From: Lentzea albida
Lineage (GTDB): Bacteria; Actinomycetota; Actinomycetes; Mycobacteriales; Pseudonocardiaceae
Assembly (NCBI RefSeq): GCF_900111005.1
Contig: NZ_FOFV01000003.1
Span: forward strand, 434,001 to 498,000
Reading direction: 5' to 3'
Length of the DNA stretch: 64,000 nt
The notes beneath the pieces are model-generated. The model made no database searches. It was not told the DNA's origin and was given only the letters and a program-made list of their open reading frames with translations. Positions 8,216 to 16,476 of the stretch are shown piece by piece. The position numbers and the translations under genes were made by a program. Numbering within the stretch: position 1 is the first letter of the stretch; every line of letters starts with the position of its first letter.

Positions 8216-9700
8216 GTGCAGAGGTTCTGGGTCGTCGCCGCGTGCGTCGGCACGTTCATGGCGATCGCCATCCTCACCGCCCTGACCGCGCCCCGCGATA
8301 TCGGTATCGCAATCGACAAGGTCGTGCAGCTCGTCTTCGCCATCGCGGCGTTGGTCGCCTACGCGCGCGCCCGCGACAAGTGGATGACGGCGGCCATGGC
8401 CAGCCTGACCGTCGGGCTGTCCGCGTGGATCTGGGGCCAGCAGATCATGGGCGTGCAGTTGCCGTCGTCCACGATCGCGCCGCTCGGCTTCACGATGGTG
8501 CCGGTCCTCTGCCTGGCCGCGGTCGTCGTGAAGGCGCAGAAGCGCACGGCCGGCGACCTGCTGCCGAACTACCGCAGCCGCACGGTGATCGTGCTCGACG
8601 GGCTGATCGTGATCGGGTCGCTGTTCGTGCTGACGTGGGTGTCGGCACTCGAGTCGCTGACCCGCGCGTGGGCCACGGAGGGGCCGGGGTTCGCGACCGT
8701 CGTCGCCCATCCCGCCGCGTACCTCGTGCTGCTCGTGGCGATCGTGGTCATGTCGTGGACGCATCAGGCCGTGCGTCAGTGGCCGATGCTCTTCATCGCA
8801 CTGGCCGGTATCGCGCAGTCGTCGTCGGGCTGGGTGTTCGCGTTCCACATCGCCCAGGGCAACACGGTGATCCCGGCGACCGCGGACATCGGCTTCATGT
8901 TGTGCCCGGCGTTCTTCCTGCTGAGCGCACTCGCTCCGGCGCGCACCCTCGAACCCACGCCTGGACGCCTGCGCACGGCCGATTTCCTGCACCTGTCCGT
9001 GCCATACCTGCCGCTCGCGGTCACCGGCCTCTTCATCAGCTGGAACACCGCGACGGGCGGGCGCCTCAACCCGGTCGAGATCTACGTCGGCATCCTGGTC
9101 GTGTGTCTCGTGATCGTGCGTCAGTTGCTCACGATGATGGACAACGTCCGGCTGATGGACCAACTGCGAGTCTCTCGCGAGCAGCTACGGCACGAGGCGA
9201 CGCACGACCCGTTGACCGGCGTGGCGAACCGCTCGCTCTTCCGCGAACGGCTGGAGCGCGCTCTGGCAGTGCGTGACCGCGCGAGGCCGTTGATCCTGCT
9301 GTTCATCGACGTGGACGGCTTCAAGGCCGTCAACGACAACCACGGCCACGCCGAGGGCGACGCCGTTCTGCGCAACGTCGCCGCACGGCTGAAGAACAAC
9401 GTCCGGCCGGAGGACACCGTGGCGCGGCTCGGCGGCGACGAGTTCGGCGTGCTGGTCGACGGCGGTGACGCGGACGAGATCGGCGCGCGGCTGCTCAGCG
9501 CGTTGGGACATCCGCACGAGGTGCTGGGCCGGGTGCACCGGGTGCACGCCAGCATCGGTGTGGCGCAACGGTTCTCGCACGACCCCTCGATCACCGCCGA
9601 CGACGTGCTGCGGGCCGCGGACGCCGCGATGTACACGGCGAAGCGGCTCGGCAAGGGCATGGTCGTCGTGCACGGTTCACCGCTACCGGAGATGACGTGA
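8216..9700 (+). CDS. Membrane-bound diguanylate cyclase (GGDEF)
   Basis: Predicted to make cyclic di-GMP from two GTP at the membrane. The 494-residue protein has about eight to ten hydrophobic segments in its first 300 residues, a short coiled linker (MDQLRVSREQLRHEATHDPL, about 317-336) and a C-terminal GGDEF domain with FIDVDGFKAVND (about 362-373) and an intact RLGGDEF active site near residue 405. No EAL domain and no clear RxxD inhibitory site before GGDEF are seen. GTG start at 8216 has CAGGAGA upstream. It is divergent from ruvC; a small hairpin (8173-8190) lies in the leader. The next gene overlaps its stop (GTGA), so they are co-translated. Confidence 0.93.
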   Translation: MQRFWVVAACVGTFMAIAILTALTAPRDIGIAIDKVVQLVFAIAALVAYARARDKWMTAAMASLTVGLSAWIWGQQIMGVQLPSSTIAPLGFTMVPVLCLAAVVVKAQKRTAGDLLPNYRSRTVIVLDGLIVIGSLFVLTWVSALESLTRAWATEGPGFATVVAHPAAYLVLLVAIVVMSWTHQAVRQWPMLFIALAGIAQSSSGWVFAFHIAQGNTVIPATADIGFMLCPAFFLLSALAPARTLEPTPGRLRTADFLHLSVPYLPLAVTGLFISWNTATGGRLNPVEIYVGILVVCLVIVRQLLTMMDNVRLMDQLRVSREQLRHEATHDPLTGVANRSLFRERLERALAVRDRARPLILLFIDVDGFKAVNDNHGHAEGDAVLRNVAARLKNNVRPEDTVARLGGDEFGVLVDGGDADEIGARLLSALGHPHEVLGRVHRVHASIGVAQRFSHDPSITADDVLRAADAAMYTAKRLGKGMVVVHGSPLPEMT

Positions 9701-10128
9701 CCCCTGAGCAGTTGATTTCCTCGCTGGGCATGCAGGAGCTCCCCGTGGAGGGCGGGTACTTCGCGCAGACGCACCGCTCCGACGAGGCGTCCGCGATCGC
9801 GTACCTGTTGCGCAGCCCCGACTTCTCCGGGATGCACGTGCTGGAGCACCTGGAGATCTACCACTTCCACGCGGGGTCGCCGTTGCGGATGCTGCTGCTG
9901 CACCCGGACGGCACGGTGACGTCGCCGGTGCTGAGCGCGTCGAACCCGCAGGTCGTGGTGCCCGCGGGAGTGTGGCAGGGCAGCACCCCGGCGGGCGACT
10001 GGTCGCTGGTCGGCACGGTCGTGGTGCCGCCGTACACCGACGACGTCGTGGAGTTCGGGCACGCGGACGACCTGTGCGCGCGTTATCCCGCACACGCTGC
10101 TCTGATTCGGCCCCTGTGCCGGTTCTAG
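9697..10128 (+). CDS. DUF985-type cupin protein
   Basis: The 143-residue protein matches the DUF985 cupin family: VEGGYFAQTHRSD near the N-terminus, then WHVLEH-like core GMHVLEHLEIYHFHAGSP (about 46-64) with candidate metal-binding His residues, and PAGVWQGSTP (about 88-97). Substrate is unknown for the family. GTG start at 9697 overlaps the diguanylate cyclase stop by 4 bases, which suggests coupled translation, though a functional link to cyclic di-GMP is only inferred from position. Confidence 0.85.
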   Translation: MTPEQLISSLGMQELPVEGGYFAQTHRSDEASAIAYLLRSPDFSGMHVLEHLEIYHFHAGSPLRMLLLHPDGTVTSPVLSASNPQVVVPAGVWQGSTPAGDWSLVGTVVVPPYTDDVVEFGHADDLCARYPAHAALIRPLCRF

Positions 10129-10146
10129 CTCTCTAGGATCTTCGGA

Positions 10147-10950
10147 ATGGCGCTCGTCCCGCTCAACGGCATCGACCTGAACGTCCAGACCGAGGGGTCC
10201 GGCGACCTCGTCGTGCTCGTCATGGGCACCGGCAGCCCCGGCCGCGTCTGGCGCACCTACCAGGTGCCCGCGCTGGTGAAGGCGGGCTACCGGGTGGCGT
10301 ACTTCGACAACCGCGGCATCAAGCCGTCGTCGGAGTGCGCGGGCGGTTTCACGATCGACGACATGGTGGCCGACACCGCCGCGCTGGTCGAGCACCTGGG
10401 CGGCCCGGCGCACGTGATCGGCACGTCGCTGGGCGGGCGCATCGTGCAGGAGCTGGCGCTGACCCGCCCCGAGCTCGTGCGGTCGGCGGTGATGATGGCG
10501 ACCTCCGGCCGTCCCGAGCCGGTGCAGCAGGCGTGGACGCAGGCCCTGTGCGACCTGCACGACAAGGGCGTCGAGATCCCGCTGCAGTTCTACTCGGTGG
10601 CGTCGGTGATCAGGAACCTGTCGCAGAAGACGCTCACCGACCCGGTCATCGCCCGCGACTGGCTGCAGATGTACGAGTTCGCCGGCAACACGCTCAGCGC
10701 GGGCGAGCGCGTCCAGCTCGGTCTCGGCGAGTACGACACCCGCCTGGCCGCCTACCGCGCCATCGGGGTGCGGTCGCTGGTCATCGGGTTCGCCGACGAC
10801 CTCGTGCTGCCGCCGCGGCTGTCGCGCGAGGTGGCGGACGCGATCCCGGGCGCCCGGTACGCCGAGGTCGCCGACGCGGGGCACGTCGGGTACCTGGAGC
10901 GGCCGGACGAGGTCAACCGGCTGCTGGTCGAGTTCCTGGCGGGCGCGTGA
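10147..10950 (+). CDS. Alpha/beta-fold hydrolase
   Basis: The 267-residue protein has the alpha/beta-hydrolase layout: LVVLVMGTGSPGRVW oxyanion region (about 19-33), YFDNRGIKPS (about 55-64), nucleophile elbow GTSLGG (Ser about 97), a cap region with DWLQMYEFAG, and the late acid and base in GFADDLVLPP and ADAGHVGYLERP (His about 249). Substrate cannot be told from sequence; the family includes esterases, haloperoxidase-like proteins and lactonases. It follows the cupin gene after 18 bases and overlaps the next start (GTGA), so it belongs to the same plus-strand operon. Confidence 0.9.
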   Translation: MALVPLNGIDLNVQTEGSGDLVVLVMGTGSPGRVWRTYQVPALVKAGYRVAYFDNRGIKPSSECAGGFTIDDMVADTAALVEHLGGPAHVIGTSLGGRIVQELALTRPELVRSAVMMATSGRPEPVQQAWTQALCDLHDKGVEIPLQFYSVASVIRNLSQKTLTDPVIARDWLQMYEFAGNTLSAGERVQLGLGEYDTRLAAYRAIGVRSLVIGFADDLVLPPRLSREVADAIPGARYAEVADAGHVGYLERPDEVNRLLVEFLAGA

Positions 10951-11498
10951 GCGAGCGGGTCTCGCCGCACGAGCAGTGGCAGGAGATGGTGCGGGAGTAC
11001 CCCGAGCTGCACGCGTTCCTGGACGGGTTGCGGCCGGGGCAGGTGCTGTCGGGCACGGTGGCGGCGGTCGAGCGCTTCGGGGTGTTCGTGGCACTCGACG
11101 ACGGCCCTCCGCACCCGTTCTTCCCCGGCGTCGGGTTCGTGACGATCCCGGAGGTGTCCTGGCACCACGACGCGGTGGTCGAGGTCGGACAACGCGTCAG
11201 GGGCAGGTTCTTCATCTACGACACGTGGCACATGGAGGCCCGGCTGTCGCTGAAGGCGTTGCAGCCGGACCCCCTCCCCGTGTTCGCCGACGCCGTCACC
11301 TCCGGGCAGGAACTTCCAGGTGTGGTGACCGAGGTGGTCCCGATCGGCGTCTTCGTCAGGGTCGGCGACGGCATCGAGGGACTTCTCCACGAGAAGGACC
11401 TCCCGTCACCGCCGCCGCAGGTGGGCGATCAGGTGGCGGTCGTCGTCCACGTGGATCGGGAACGGCGCCGTGTGACCCTCACCAGCGGTGGAGGCTGA
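10947..11498 (+). CDS. Protein with two S1 RNA-binding domains
   Basis: The 183-residue protein contains two S1-type OB folds: one about residues 28-105 (GQVLSGTVAAVERFGVFVAL ... VGQRVRGRFFIYD) and one about 116-180 (GQELPGVVTEVVPIGVFVRV ... GIEGLLHEKDLP ... VHVDRERRRVTLT). S1 domains bind RNA; proteins of this small size are seen as accessory or unknown translation or RNA factors in actinobacteria. GTG start at 10947 overlaps the preceding hydrolase stop. The gene ends 16 bases from a convergent SDR gene. Confidence 0.85.
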   Translation: MSERVSPHEQWQEMVREYPELHAFLDGLRPGQVLSGTVAAVERFGVFVALDDGPPHPFFPGVGFVTIPEVSWHHDAVVEVGQRVRGRFFIYDTWHMEARLSLKALQPDPLPVFADAVTSGQELPGVVTEVVPIGVFVRVGDGIEGLLHEKDLPSPPPQVGDQVAVVVHVDRERRRVTLTSGGG

Positions 11499-11514
11499 AC
11501 TCCGCCGTCGCGCC

Positions 11515-12195
11515 TCAGCGGTGCGCGGCCTGACCCGTCGGGCGCAGCAGGATCTCGTTCACGTCCACAGTGGACGGCTGGGACACGGCGTACAGGACCG
11601 CCCTGCCCACGTCCTCCGGTTCGAGCTTCGGGTCGTCCACACGCGACGCCGGGATGGCGTCGGTGTCGACCAGGCCCGGCTGGACGACCGTCACCCTGAC
11701 GCCGGTGCCGACGGCCTCGGCGCGGATCGCCTGGGCCAGGCCGGTGATCGCCCACTTCGTCGCCGAGTACAGGTTGCCCGGCCGCACTCCCCTGCCCGCG
11801 GCGGAGCCCGTCAGCACCAGGTGGCCGCCGGCGCGCATCAGGGCGGGCATCGCGGCGCGGGCCGTGAAGGCCGGGCCGCAGACGTTCGTCACGACCATGT
11901 CCGTCCATTCGGAAGGCTCCGCACCCGACGAAGAGACGAACGACGTGTCCACCGAAACGCCCGCGTTGGCGTACACCACGTCGATTCGTCCCCAACGCGA
12001 TTCCACCCGGGACATGAGATCTTGCACGGAATCCCACGAAGACACGTCGCATCGGGCGTCCCAGCCGCGATCGCCGACAGATTCTTCCGCGGAACGCGAG
12101 GCCCTGACCACGCGATACCCCGCCTGGGCTGCGAGAACGGCGGTGGCCGCCCCGATTCCGCGGGAGGCACCGGTCACGACGAAGACTTGTTCCAT
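11515..12195 (-). CDS. Short-chain dehydrogenase/reductase
   Basis: Classical SDR, 226 residues. It has the NAD(P) glycine motif TGASRGIG (about 8-15), the NAG motif YANAGVSV (about 74-81), the catalytic Ser in LTGSAAG (about 129-135) and YSATK (about 144-148). Basic residues after the second strand (RASRSAEE) suggest NADP preference. Substrate unknown. ATG start at 12195 has no strong ribosome-binding site. The gene is divergent from the Tat-exported beta-lactamase-fold gene at 12249, with only 53 bases between starts. Confidence 0.92.
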   Translation of the reverse strand: MEQVFVVTGASRGIGAATAVLAAQAGYRVVRASRSAEESVGDRGWDARCDVSSWDSVQDLMSRVESRWGRIDVVYANAGVSVDTSFVSSSGAEPSEWTDMVVTNVCGPAFTARAAMPALMRAGGHLVLTGSAAGRGVRPGNLYSATKWAITGLAQAIRAEAVGTGVRVTVVQPGLVDTDAIPASRVDDPKLEPEDVGRAVLYAVSQPSTVDVNEILLRPTGQAAHR

Positions 12196-12248
12196 GATCG
12201 GGAACCCTAGTCAGGGAAACGTCAGTGGCGCCTGTTTTGATACCGCGC

Positions 12249-13283
12249 ATGACATTGAACCGCAGGTCCGTGTTCGGGCTGGGAACCGTCGCGGCCGCGA
12301 CGGCCGTGCTCGGCTCCCACGGTGCAGCACAGGCGCAGGAAGACCCGGAGGCCGAGATCGAACGCTCCCCGGCGACGGCCGACCGGTCGCGCAAGCGCGT
12401 GGCGCAGGTGTACCGGCGGCAGACCCGCAAGGCGCGGGGCAGCTGGTCGTCGCTCATCACCGTCGCCGACCTCGACGGCACCACGAAGGCCGCGGTCGAC
12501 GAGGAAGCAGACAAGGTCGTCGAGGCCTACAGCGTCAACAAGGTGGCCGTGGCGGTCGCCGTGCTCGACAAGGTGGACCGCGGGCTGATCAAGCTCGACG
12601 ACAAGGTCACCGTCTCGGCCGCGATCGTCATCCAGGACACCGACGGCATCTTCGCGCTCGACGGCGCGTACCCGAGCGAGGTCACCGTCGGGCACGCGCT
12701 GGCGAACCTGCTGACGGTCTCCGACAACACCGCGGTCCGGCTGTGCGGCCTGGTCGTGCCGGCGCTGGAGCTCAACGAGATCCTGCGCTCCAAGGGTTTC
12801 GTGCACACCCAGGTGGTGCCGGTCGCGAACCCGAACCGGTTCTTCCTCGGCACCACGACGGCGCGCGAGACGCACACGTTGCTGCAGAAGCTGGTCGACG
12901 GGCAGCTGCTGTCCGCCGCGTCCACGGCGTACCTGCTCAACATCCTGCGCGCGACGGCGAGCTTCACCGACGGCGTCCGGCTCCACCTCACGACCAACGA
13001 GCGCCTGCGCGTCGCCACGAAGGCCGGCTGGTTCGCCGACGGGCGCAACGAGGCCGGGATCATGTTCAGCGCGGACGACCGGGCGATCCTGATCTACTCG
13101 ATGTTCGCGTCGGGCGAGTTCTCCGGCGACAAGGCCGTCAACGAGGAGGACTTCAGCACCACCCACCCGGCCGTGGCGGCTCGCGCGGAGCTCGGACGGT
13201 CCATGTTCGACGCGGTCATCAGGATCACCACGACGCGTCCGAGGCACCGCGCGAAGGTCTACCGGTTCTTCAACGGCGGCTGA
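12249..13283 (+). CDS. Tat-exported class A beta-lactamase-fold serine hydrolase
   Basis: Probably acts outside the membrane on a beta-lactam or peptidoglycan-like substrate. The 344-residue product from ATG 12249 begins with a twin-arginine signal (MTLNRRSVFGLGTVAAATAV, cleavage likely after AAQA). Catalytic motifs are present in order: SVNK (SxxK, mature core near residue 99), SDN (near 159) and KAG (KTG-like, near 255). The third motif is KAG rather than KTG. An upstream GTG at 12225 would spoil the signal peptide. No strong ribosome-binding site is seen, so the mRNA may be leaderless. An omega-loop Glu typical of true class A enzymes is not evident, so lactamase activity is unproven. Confidence 0.8.
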   Translation: MTLNRRSVFGLGTVAAATAVLGSHGAAQAQEDPEAEIERSPATADRSRKRVAQVYRRQTRKARGSWSSLITVADLDGTTKAAVDEEADKVVEAYSVNKVAVAVAVLDKVDRGLIKLDDKVTVSAAIVIQDTDGIFALDGAYPSEVTVGHALANLLTVSDNTAVRLCGLVVPALELNEILRSKGFVHTQVVPVANPNRFFLGTTTARETHTLLQKLVDGQLLSAASTAYLLNILRATASFTDGVRLHLTTNERLRVATKAGWFADGRNEAGIMFSADDRAILIYSMFASGEFSGDKAVNEEDFSTTHPAVAARAELGRSMFDAVIRITTTRPRHRAKVYRFFNGG

Positions 13284-13355
13284 TCTCCTGAGAATTCTCT
13301 GAAATCGCGGGCCCCGGGCCCGGACTTTCGGCTATACAGGCTCCAACGCCGGGGT

Positions 13356-13380
13356 CGGTCGTCGCCGCCGTCGACGACCG
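13356..13380. terminator. Hairpin between convergent genes
   Basis: CGGTCGTCG (13356-13364) pairs with CGACGACCG (13372-13380) around a 7-base loop, between the stops at 13283 and 13397. No U-run follows. A GC-rich palindrome (GGGCCCCGGGCCC, near 13307-13320) lies just upstream and may contribute. Confidence 0.5.
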
Positions 13381-13396
13381 GCTTCCCGCGTCGCTG

Positions 13397-14203
13397 TTAC
13401 AGCGCCGGTTCCACAACGTCGTGGTACCCGCGTTTCACCCGCTCGATCACCTCGTCGAAGTCCGCCGCCCAGATGCCGGCGTTGAAGATCTCGACCTCCA
13501 CGTCCCCCGCGTACCCGGTCGCCGCGACGTGCCTGGTCAGGCGGTCCAGGTCGATGTCGCCGTCACCGGGGTAGCCGCGGCCCAGCAGCACGTCCGCCGG
13601 CACGGGCGTGAGCCAGTCGCACACCTGGTACGACGCGATGTGCGGCCCCGCGCGCACGATCTGCGCGTCCAGGTCGGGGTCCCACCACACGTGCAACGCG
13701 TCCACGACGACGCCGACGGAGGAGTTCTGTTCGGCGAGGTCGAGCGCCTGGGACAACGTCGACAGCACGCCGCGGTCCGCGCAGAACACCGGGTGCATCG
13801 GTTCCAGGGCCAGGGTCACGCCCGCCCCACCCGCGTGGACCGACAACTCCGCGATGGCGTCGGCGACGCGCTGACGTGCGCCGACGAGGTCCTTGTCGGG
13901 CTGCACTCCCCCGACGACCATGACCAGCACGTCCGTGCGCAACGCCGCCGCCTCGTCGATCGCGCGGCGGTTGTCGTCCAGGGCGGCGCGGTTGTCGACG
14001 GCCGTGAGGAACCCTCCGCGGCACAACGACGACACGCGCAGACCGGCGTCCGCGACGAGTTTCGCGGTGCGGTCCAGGCCGTGGTCCGCGACCGGTTCGC
14101 GCCAGAGGCCGATCGACTCGATGCCGTGCCGCGCACAGCCTTCGACGGCCTCGGCGACGGTCGCGCGTTTGATCGTGGCCTGGTTCAGCGAGAGGCGAGC
14201 CAC
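13397..14203 (-). CDS. Sugar phosphate isomerase/epimerase (xylose isomerase-like TIM barrel)
   Basis: The 268-residue protein begins ARLSLNQATIKRATVAEAV and has TIM-barrel AP-endonuclease-2-type signatures: IESIGLWREP, SSLCRGGFLT, LALEPMHPVF (catalytic/metal Glu near 151), VVDALHVWWD and VEVEIFNAG near the C-terminus. Such enzymes isomerise or epimerise sugars or inositol derivatives with a divalent metal. GTG start at 14203 lies inside the end of the DUF993 gene (19-base overlap), showing tight coupling. It is the last gene of the operon headed by the Gfo/Idh gene and controlled by a LacI palindrome. Confidence 0.85.
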   Translation of the reverse strand: MARLSLNQATIKRATVAEAVEGCARHGIESIGLWREPVADHGLDRTAKLVADAGLRVSSLCRGGFLTAVDNRAALDDNRRAIDEAAALRTDVLVMVVGGVQPDKDLVGARQRVADAIAELSVHAGGAGVTLALEPMHPVFCADRGVLSTLSQALDLAEQNSSVGVVVDALHVWWDPDLDAQIVRAGPHIASYQVCDWLTPVPADVLLGRGYPGDGDIDLDRLTRHVAATGYAGDVEVEIFNAGIWAADFDEVIERVKRGYHDVVEPAL

Positions 14204-15219
14204 TGCTGCCACCGCCGTTCCGCGAACTCCGGGTCGACCACGCCGGCGATCTCCGCGAGGCGTTTCGCCTCGGCGAGGTGTTCCACGCTGCGCGCGGACT
14301 CCAGGCCACCGAGGAGCTGGAACCGCTCCTGGTGCCCGGCGAGCCACGCCAGGAACACGACACCGGTCTTGTAGTAGTACGTCGGCGCGCTGAACAGGTG
14401 GCGGGACAACGGGACCGTGGGCGCCATGATCCGGTGGAACCCTTCGGTGTCGCCTTCCGCGAGCTTGGCCAGGGCGCGGGCCGCGACCGGCGCGATCGGG
14501 TCGAAGATGCCGAGCAGCGCGTGGCTGAAGCCCTCGGAGTCGCCCGCGATCAGTTCCGGGTAGTGGAAGTCGTCGCCGGTGTAGCAGCGGACTCCCGGAG
14601 GCAGTGCGCGCCGCAGCCCGATCTCGTGGCCCGCGTCTAGCAGCGAGACCTTCACGCCGTCGACCTTGTCCGGCCGCGAGCGGATGATCTCCAGGAAGTG
14701 GGCCGTGGCCCGCGGGACGTCGGCCGCGCCCCAGTACCCCTCGAGCTTCGGGTCGAACGCGGTGCCGAGCCAGTGCAGCACCACCGGTTCGCTGACGCGG
14801 TCGAGCAGCGTGCCGTAGACCTTCTCGTAGTCCTCGGGCCCCCGTGCGGCCGCCGCGAGCTGGCGCGAGCACATCAGCACGGGCTGCGCGCCCGCCTCCT
14901 GGACGACGTCGAGCTGCTCCAGGTAGGCGTTCAGCACGTCGTCGAGGGTCGCCTCACCGGTCAGGTGGTCGGTCGCGACGCCCGCGCAGATCCGGCCGGC
15001 CTTCTCGGCGGCGCTGCGGCGGATCAGCTCGGCGGCCGTCGGCCAGTCGAGGCCCATGCCGCGTTGCGCGGTGTCCATGGCCTCCGCGACACCCAGGCCG
15101 TGCGACCACAGGTGGTGCCGGAACGCGAGGGTCGCGTCCCAGTCCACTGTGCTCTCGTCCTCGGCCACGACGTGCGCCGCGGCGAACACGATGCGGTCAC
15201 CTCGATCCGGGCTAGACAC
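14185..15219 (-). CDS. DUF993 protein (dihydrodipicolinate synthase-like barrel)
   Basis: The 344-residue protein matches DUF993: VDWDATLAFRHHLWSHGLGV (about 22-41), EAMDTAQRGMGLDWP, VLHWLGTAFDPKLEGYWG, and a lysine in VDGVKVSLLD that is placed like a DapA-type Schiff-base lysine. The family is annotated as DapA-like but has no settled reaction. GTG start at 15219 (VSSPDRGDRIVFAAAHVVAE) overlaps the stop of the upstream oxidoreductase by 8 bases, and its 3' end overlaps the isomerase start. Many homologs have a longer N-terminus (about 30 residues more). An aldolase or lyase step in sugar-acid breakdown is an inference from fold and neighbours. Confidence 0.85.
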   Translation of the reverse strand: MSSPDRGDRIVFAAAHVVAEDESTVDWDATLAFRHHLWSHGLGVAEAMDTAQRGMGLDWPTAAELIRRSAAEKAGRICAGVATDHLTGEATLDDVLNAYLEQLDVVQEAGAQPVLMCSRQLAAAARGPEDYEKVYGTLLDRVSEPVVLHWLGTAFDPKLEGYWGAADVPRATAHFLEIIRSRPDKVDGVKVSLLDAGHEIGLRRALPPGVRCYTGDDFHYPELIAGDSEGFSHALLGIFDPIAPVAARALAKLAEGDTEGFHRIMAPTVPLSRHLFSAPTYYYKTGVVFLAWLAGHQERFQLLGGLESARSVEHLAEAKRLAEIAGVVDPEFAERRWQQWLASR

Positions 15220-16354
15220 CCTCGATCTCCACCCGTCGACCCTCCGAAGAGGACTGGAGTCCGGCGGCGGCCAGTGCGACGCCGCGTGCCCCGGCGCGGA
15301 AGTCGTGCGGGAACGGCGCGCCCTCGTGGACGTGGCGCAGGAACTCGGCCCACTGCACCTTGAAGCCGTTGTCGAAGTCCTCGTTGTCCGGCACCTGCTG
15401 CCACTGGTCGCGGAACGGGTGCGTGACCGGCAGGTCCGGGTTCCAGACGGGCTTCGGCGTGACGGCGCGGGGCTGCACGAAGCACTCGCGCAGGCCCGCG
15501 ACCGCACTCCCCCCGGTGCCGTCCACTTGGAACTCGACGAGCTCGTCGCGGCGCACCCGCACGCACCACGACGAGTTGATCTGGGCGATGACGCCGTTCT
15601 CGATCTCGAAGATGCCGTACGCGGCGTCGTCCGCGGTGGCGGAGTAAGCGTTGTTCTGCTCGTCCCACCGCGTCGGAATGTGCGTGACGGCCTTGGCGGT
15701 CACCGCTTCGACGCGGCCGAACAGGTCGTGCAGCAGGTAGCTCCAGTGGCAGAACATGTCCGCGACGATGCCGCCGCCGTCCTCCGCGCGGTAGTTCCAG
15801 CTCGGGCGCTGCGCGGCCTGCCAGTCGCCCTCGAAGACCCAGTAGCCGAACTCGCCGCGCACGCTGAGGATCCGGCCGAAGAAGCCGCCGTCGATCAGCC
15901 GCCGGAGCTTGCGGATGCCCGGCAGGTACAGCTTGTCCGCCACGACACCGTGCTTCACACCCTTCTCGTCGGCCAGGCGTGCGAGCTGCAGCGCCTCCTC
16001 GACCGTTTCGGAGACCGGTTTCTCGGTGTAGACGTGCTTGCCGGCCTCCAACGCCTTGGTGATCGACTCGACGTGCCGCGACGTGACCTGCGAGTCGAAG
16101 TAGATCTCCACGGACGGGTCCGCGAGCGCCCCGTCGAGGTCCGTCGTCCAGTGCGCCAGGTCGTGGCGCTCGGCGATCTCCTTGAGCTTGTCGGCGTTGC
16201 GGCCCACGAGGACCGGTTCCACCTTCAGCACGGTCCCGTCCTGCAACCGCACGCCTTCTTCGCGCAACGGCAGCAGGGAGCGGACCAGGTGCTGGCGATA
16301 GCCCATCCGCCCCGTGACGCCGTTGACCGCCACTCCGATGGTCCGAACCGCCAT
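15212..16354 (-). CDS. Gfo/Idh/MocA-family oxidoreductase
   Basis: NAD(P)-dependent sugar or polyol dehydrogenase, 380 residues. N-terminal Rossmann motif GVAVNGVTGRMGYR (about 7-20), the VYTEKPVSETVEEA segment with the catalytic EKP lysine (about 109-122), and a C-terminal alpha/beta substrate domain (ADMFCHWSYLLHDLFG). ATG at 16354 is chosen because GGAGG ends 4 bases upstream; the adjacent GTG at 16357 is too close to it. First gene of a three-gene operon with DUF993 and an isomerase. A LacI-type operator lies 24 bases upstream of the start and a LacI regulator is divergent. Confidence 0.92.
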   Translation of the reverse strand: MAVRTIGVAVNGVTGRMGYRQHLVRSLLPLREEGVRLQDGTVLKVEPVLVGRNADKLKEIAERHDLAHWTTDLDGALADPSVEIYFDSQVTSRHVESITKALEAGKHVYTEKPVSETVEEALQLARLADEKGVKHGVVADKLYLPGIRKLRRLIDGGFFGRILSVRGEFGYWVFEGDWQAAQRPSWNYRAEDGGGIVADMFCHWSYLLHDLFGRVEAVTAKAVTHIPTRWDEQNNAYSATADDAAYGIFEIENGVIAQINSSWCVRVRRDELVEFQVDGTGGSAVAGLRECFVQPRAVTPKPVWNPDLPVTHPFRDQWQQVPDNEDFDNGFKVQWAEFLRHVHEGAPFPHDFRAGARGVALAAAGLQSSSEGRRVEIEGV

Positions 16355-16377
16355 CACACCTCCCTGGTAGCAGCGCT

Positions 16378-16391
16378 GGAAAGCGCTTTCC
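16378..16391. promoter_or_regulatory. LacI-family operator
   Basis: GGAAAGCGCTTTCC is a perfect 14-bp palindrome with the central CG pair typical of LacI/GalR-family operators. It sits between the divergent Gfo/Idh operon (start 16354) and the LacI gene (start 16477), so it can control both. Confidence 0.85.
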
Positions 16392-16476
16392 CGCCACGCT
16401 AATCACGGTGCTTCGCGGACGTCAACCTCCCCGCGAGTTAGTCTCAGCGCTCACATGCGTGTTGACGGAGGTGGTC

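Noticed and set aside
12225..12249. GTG start for the beta-lactamase-fold protein
   Set aside because: It would place eight residues before the twin-arginine signal and break its normal spacing.
13397..14872. A 491-residue protein covering the isomerase and upstream sequence
   Set aside because: Its first 220 residues are a shadow of DUF993; the isomerase start at GTG 14203 fits the family.
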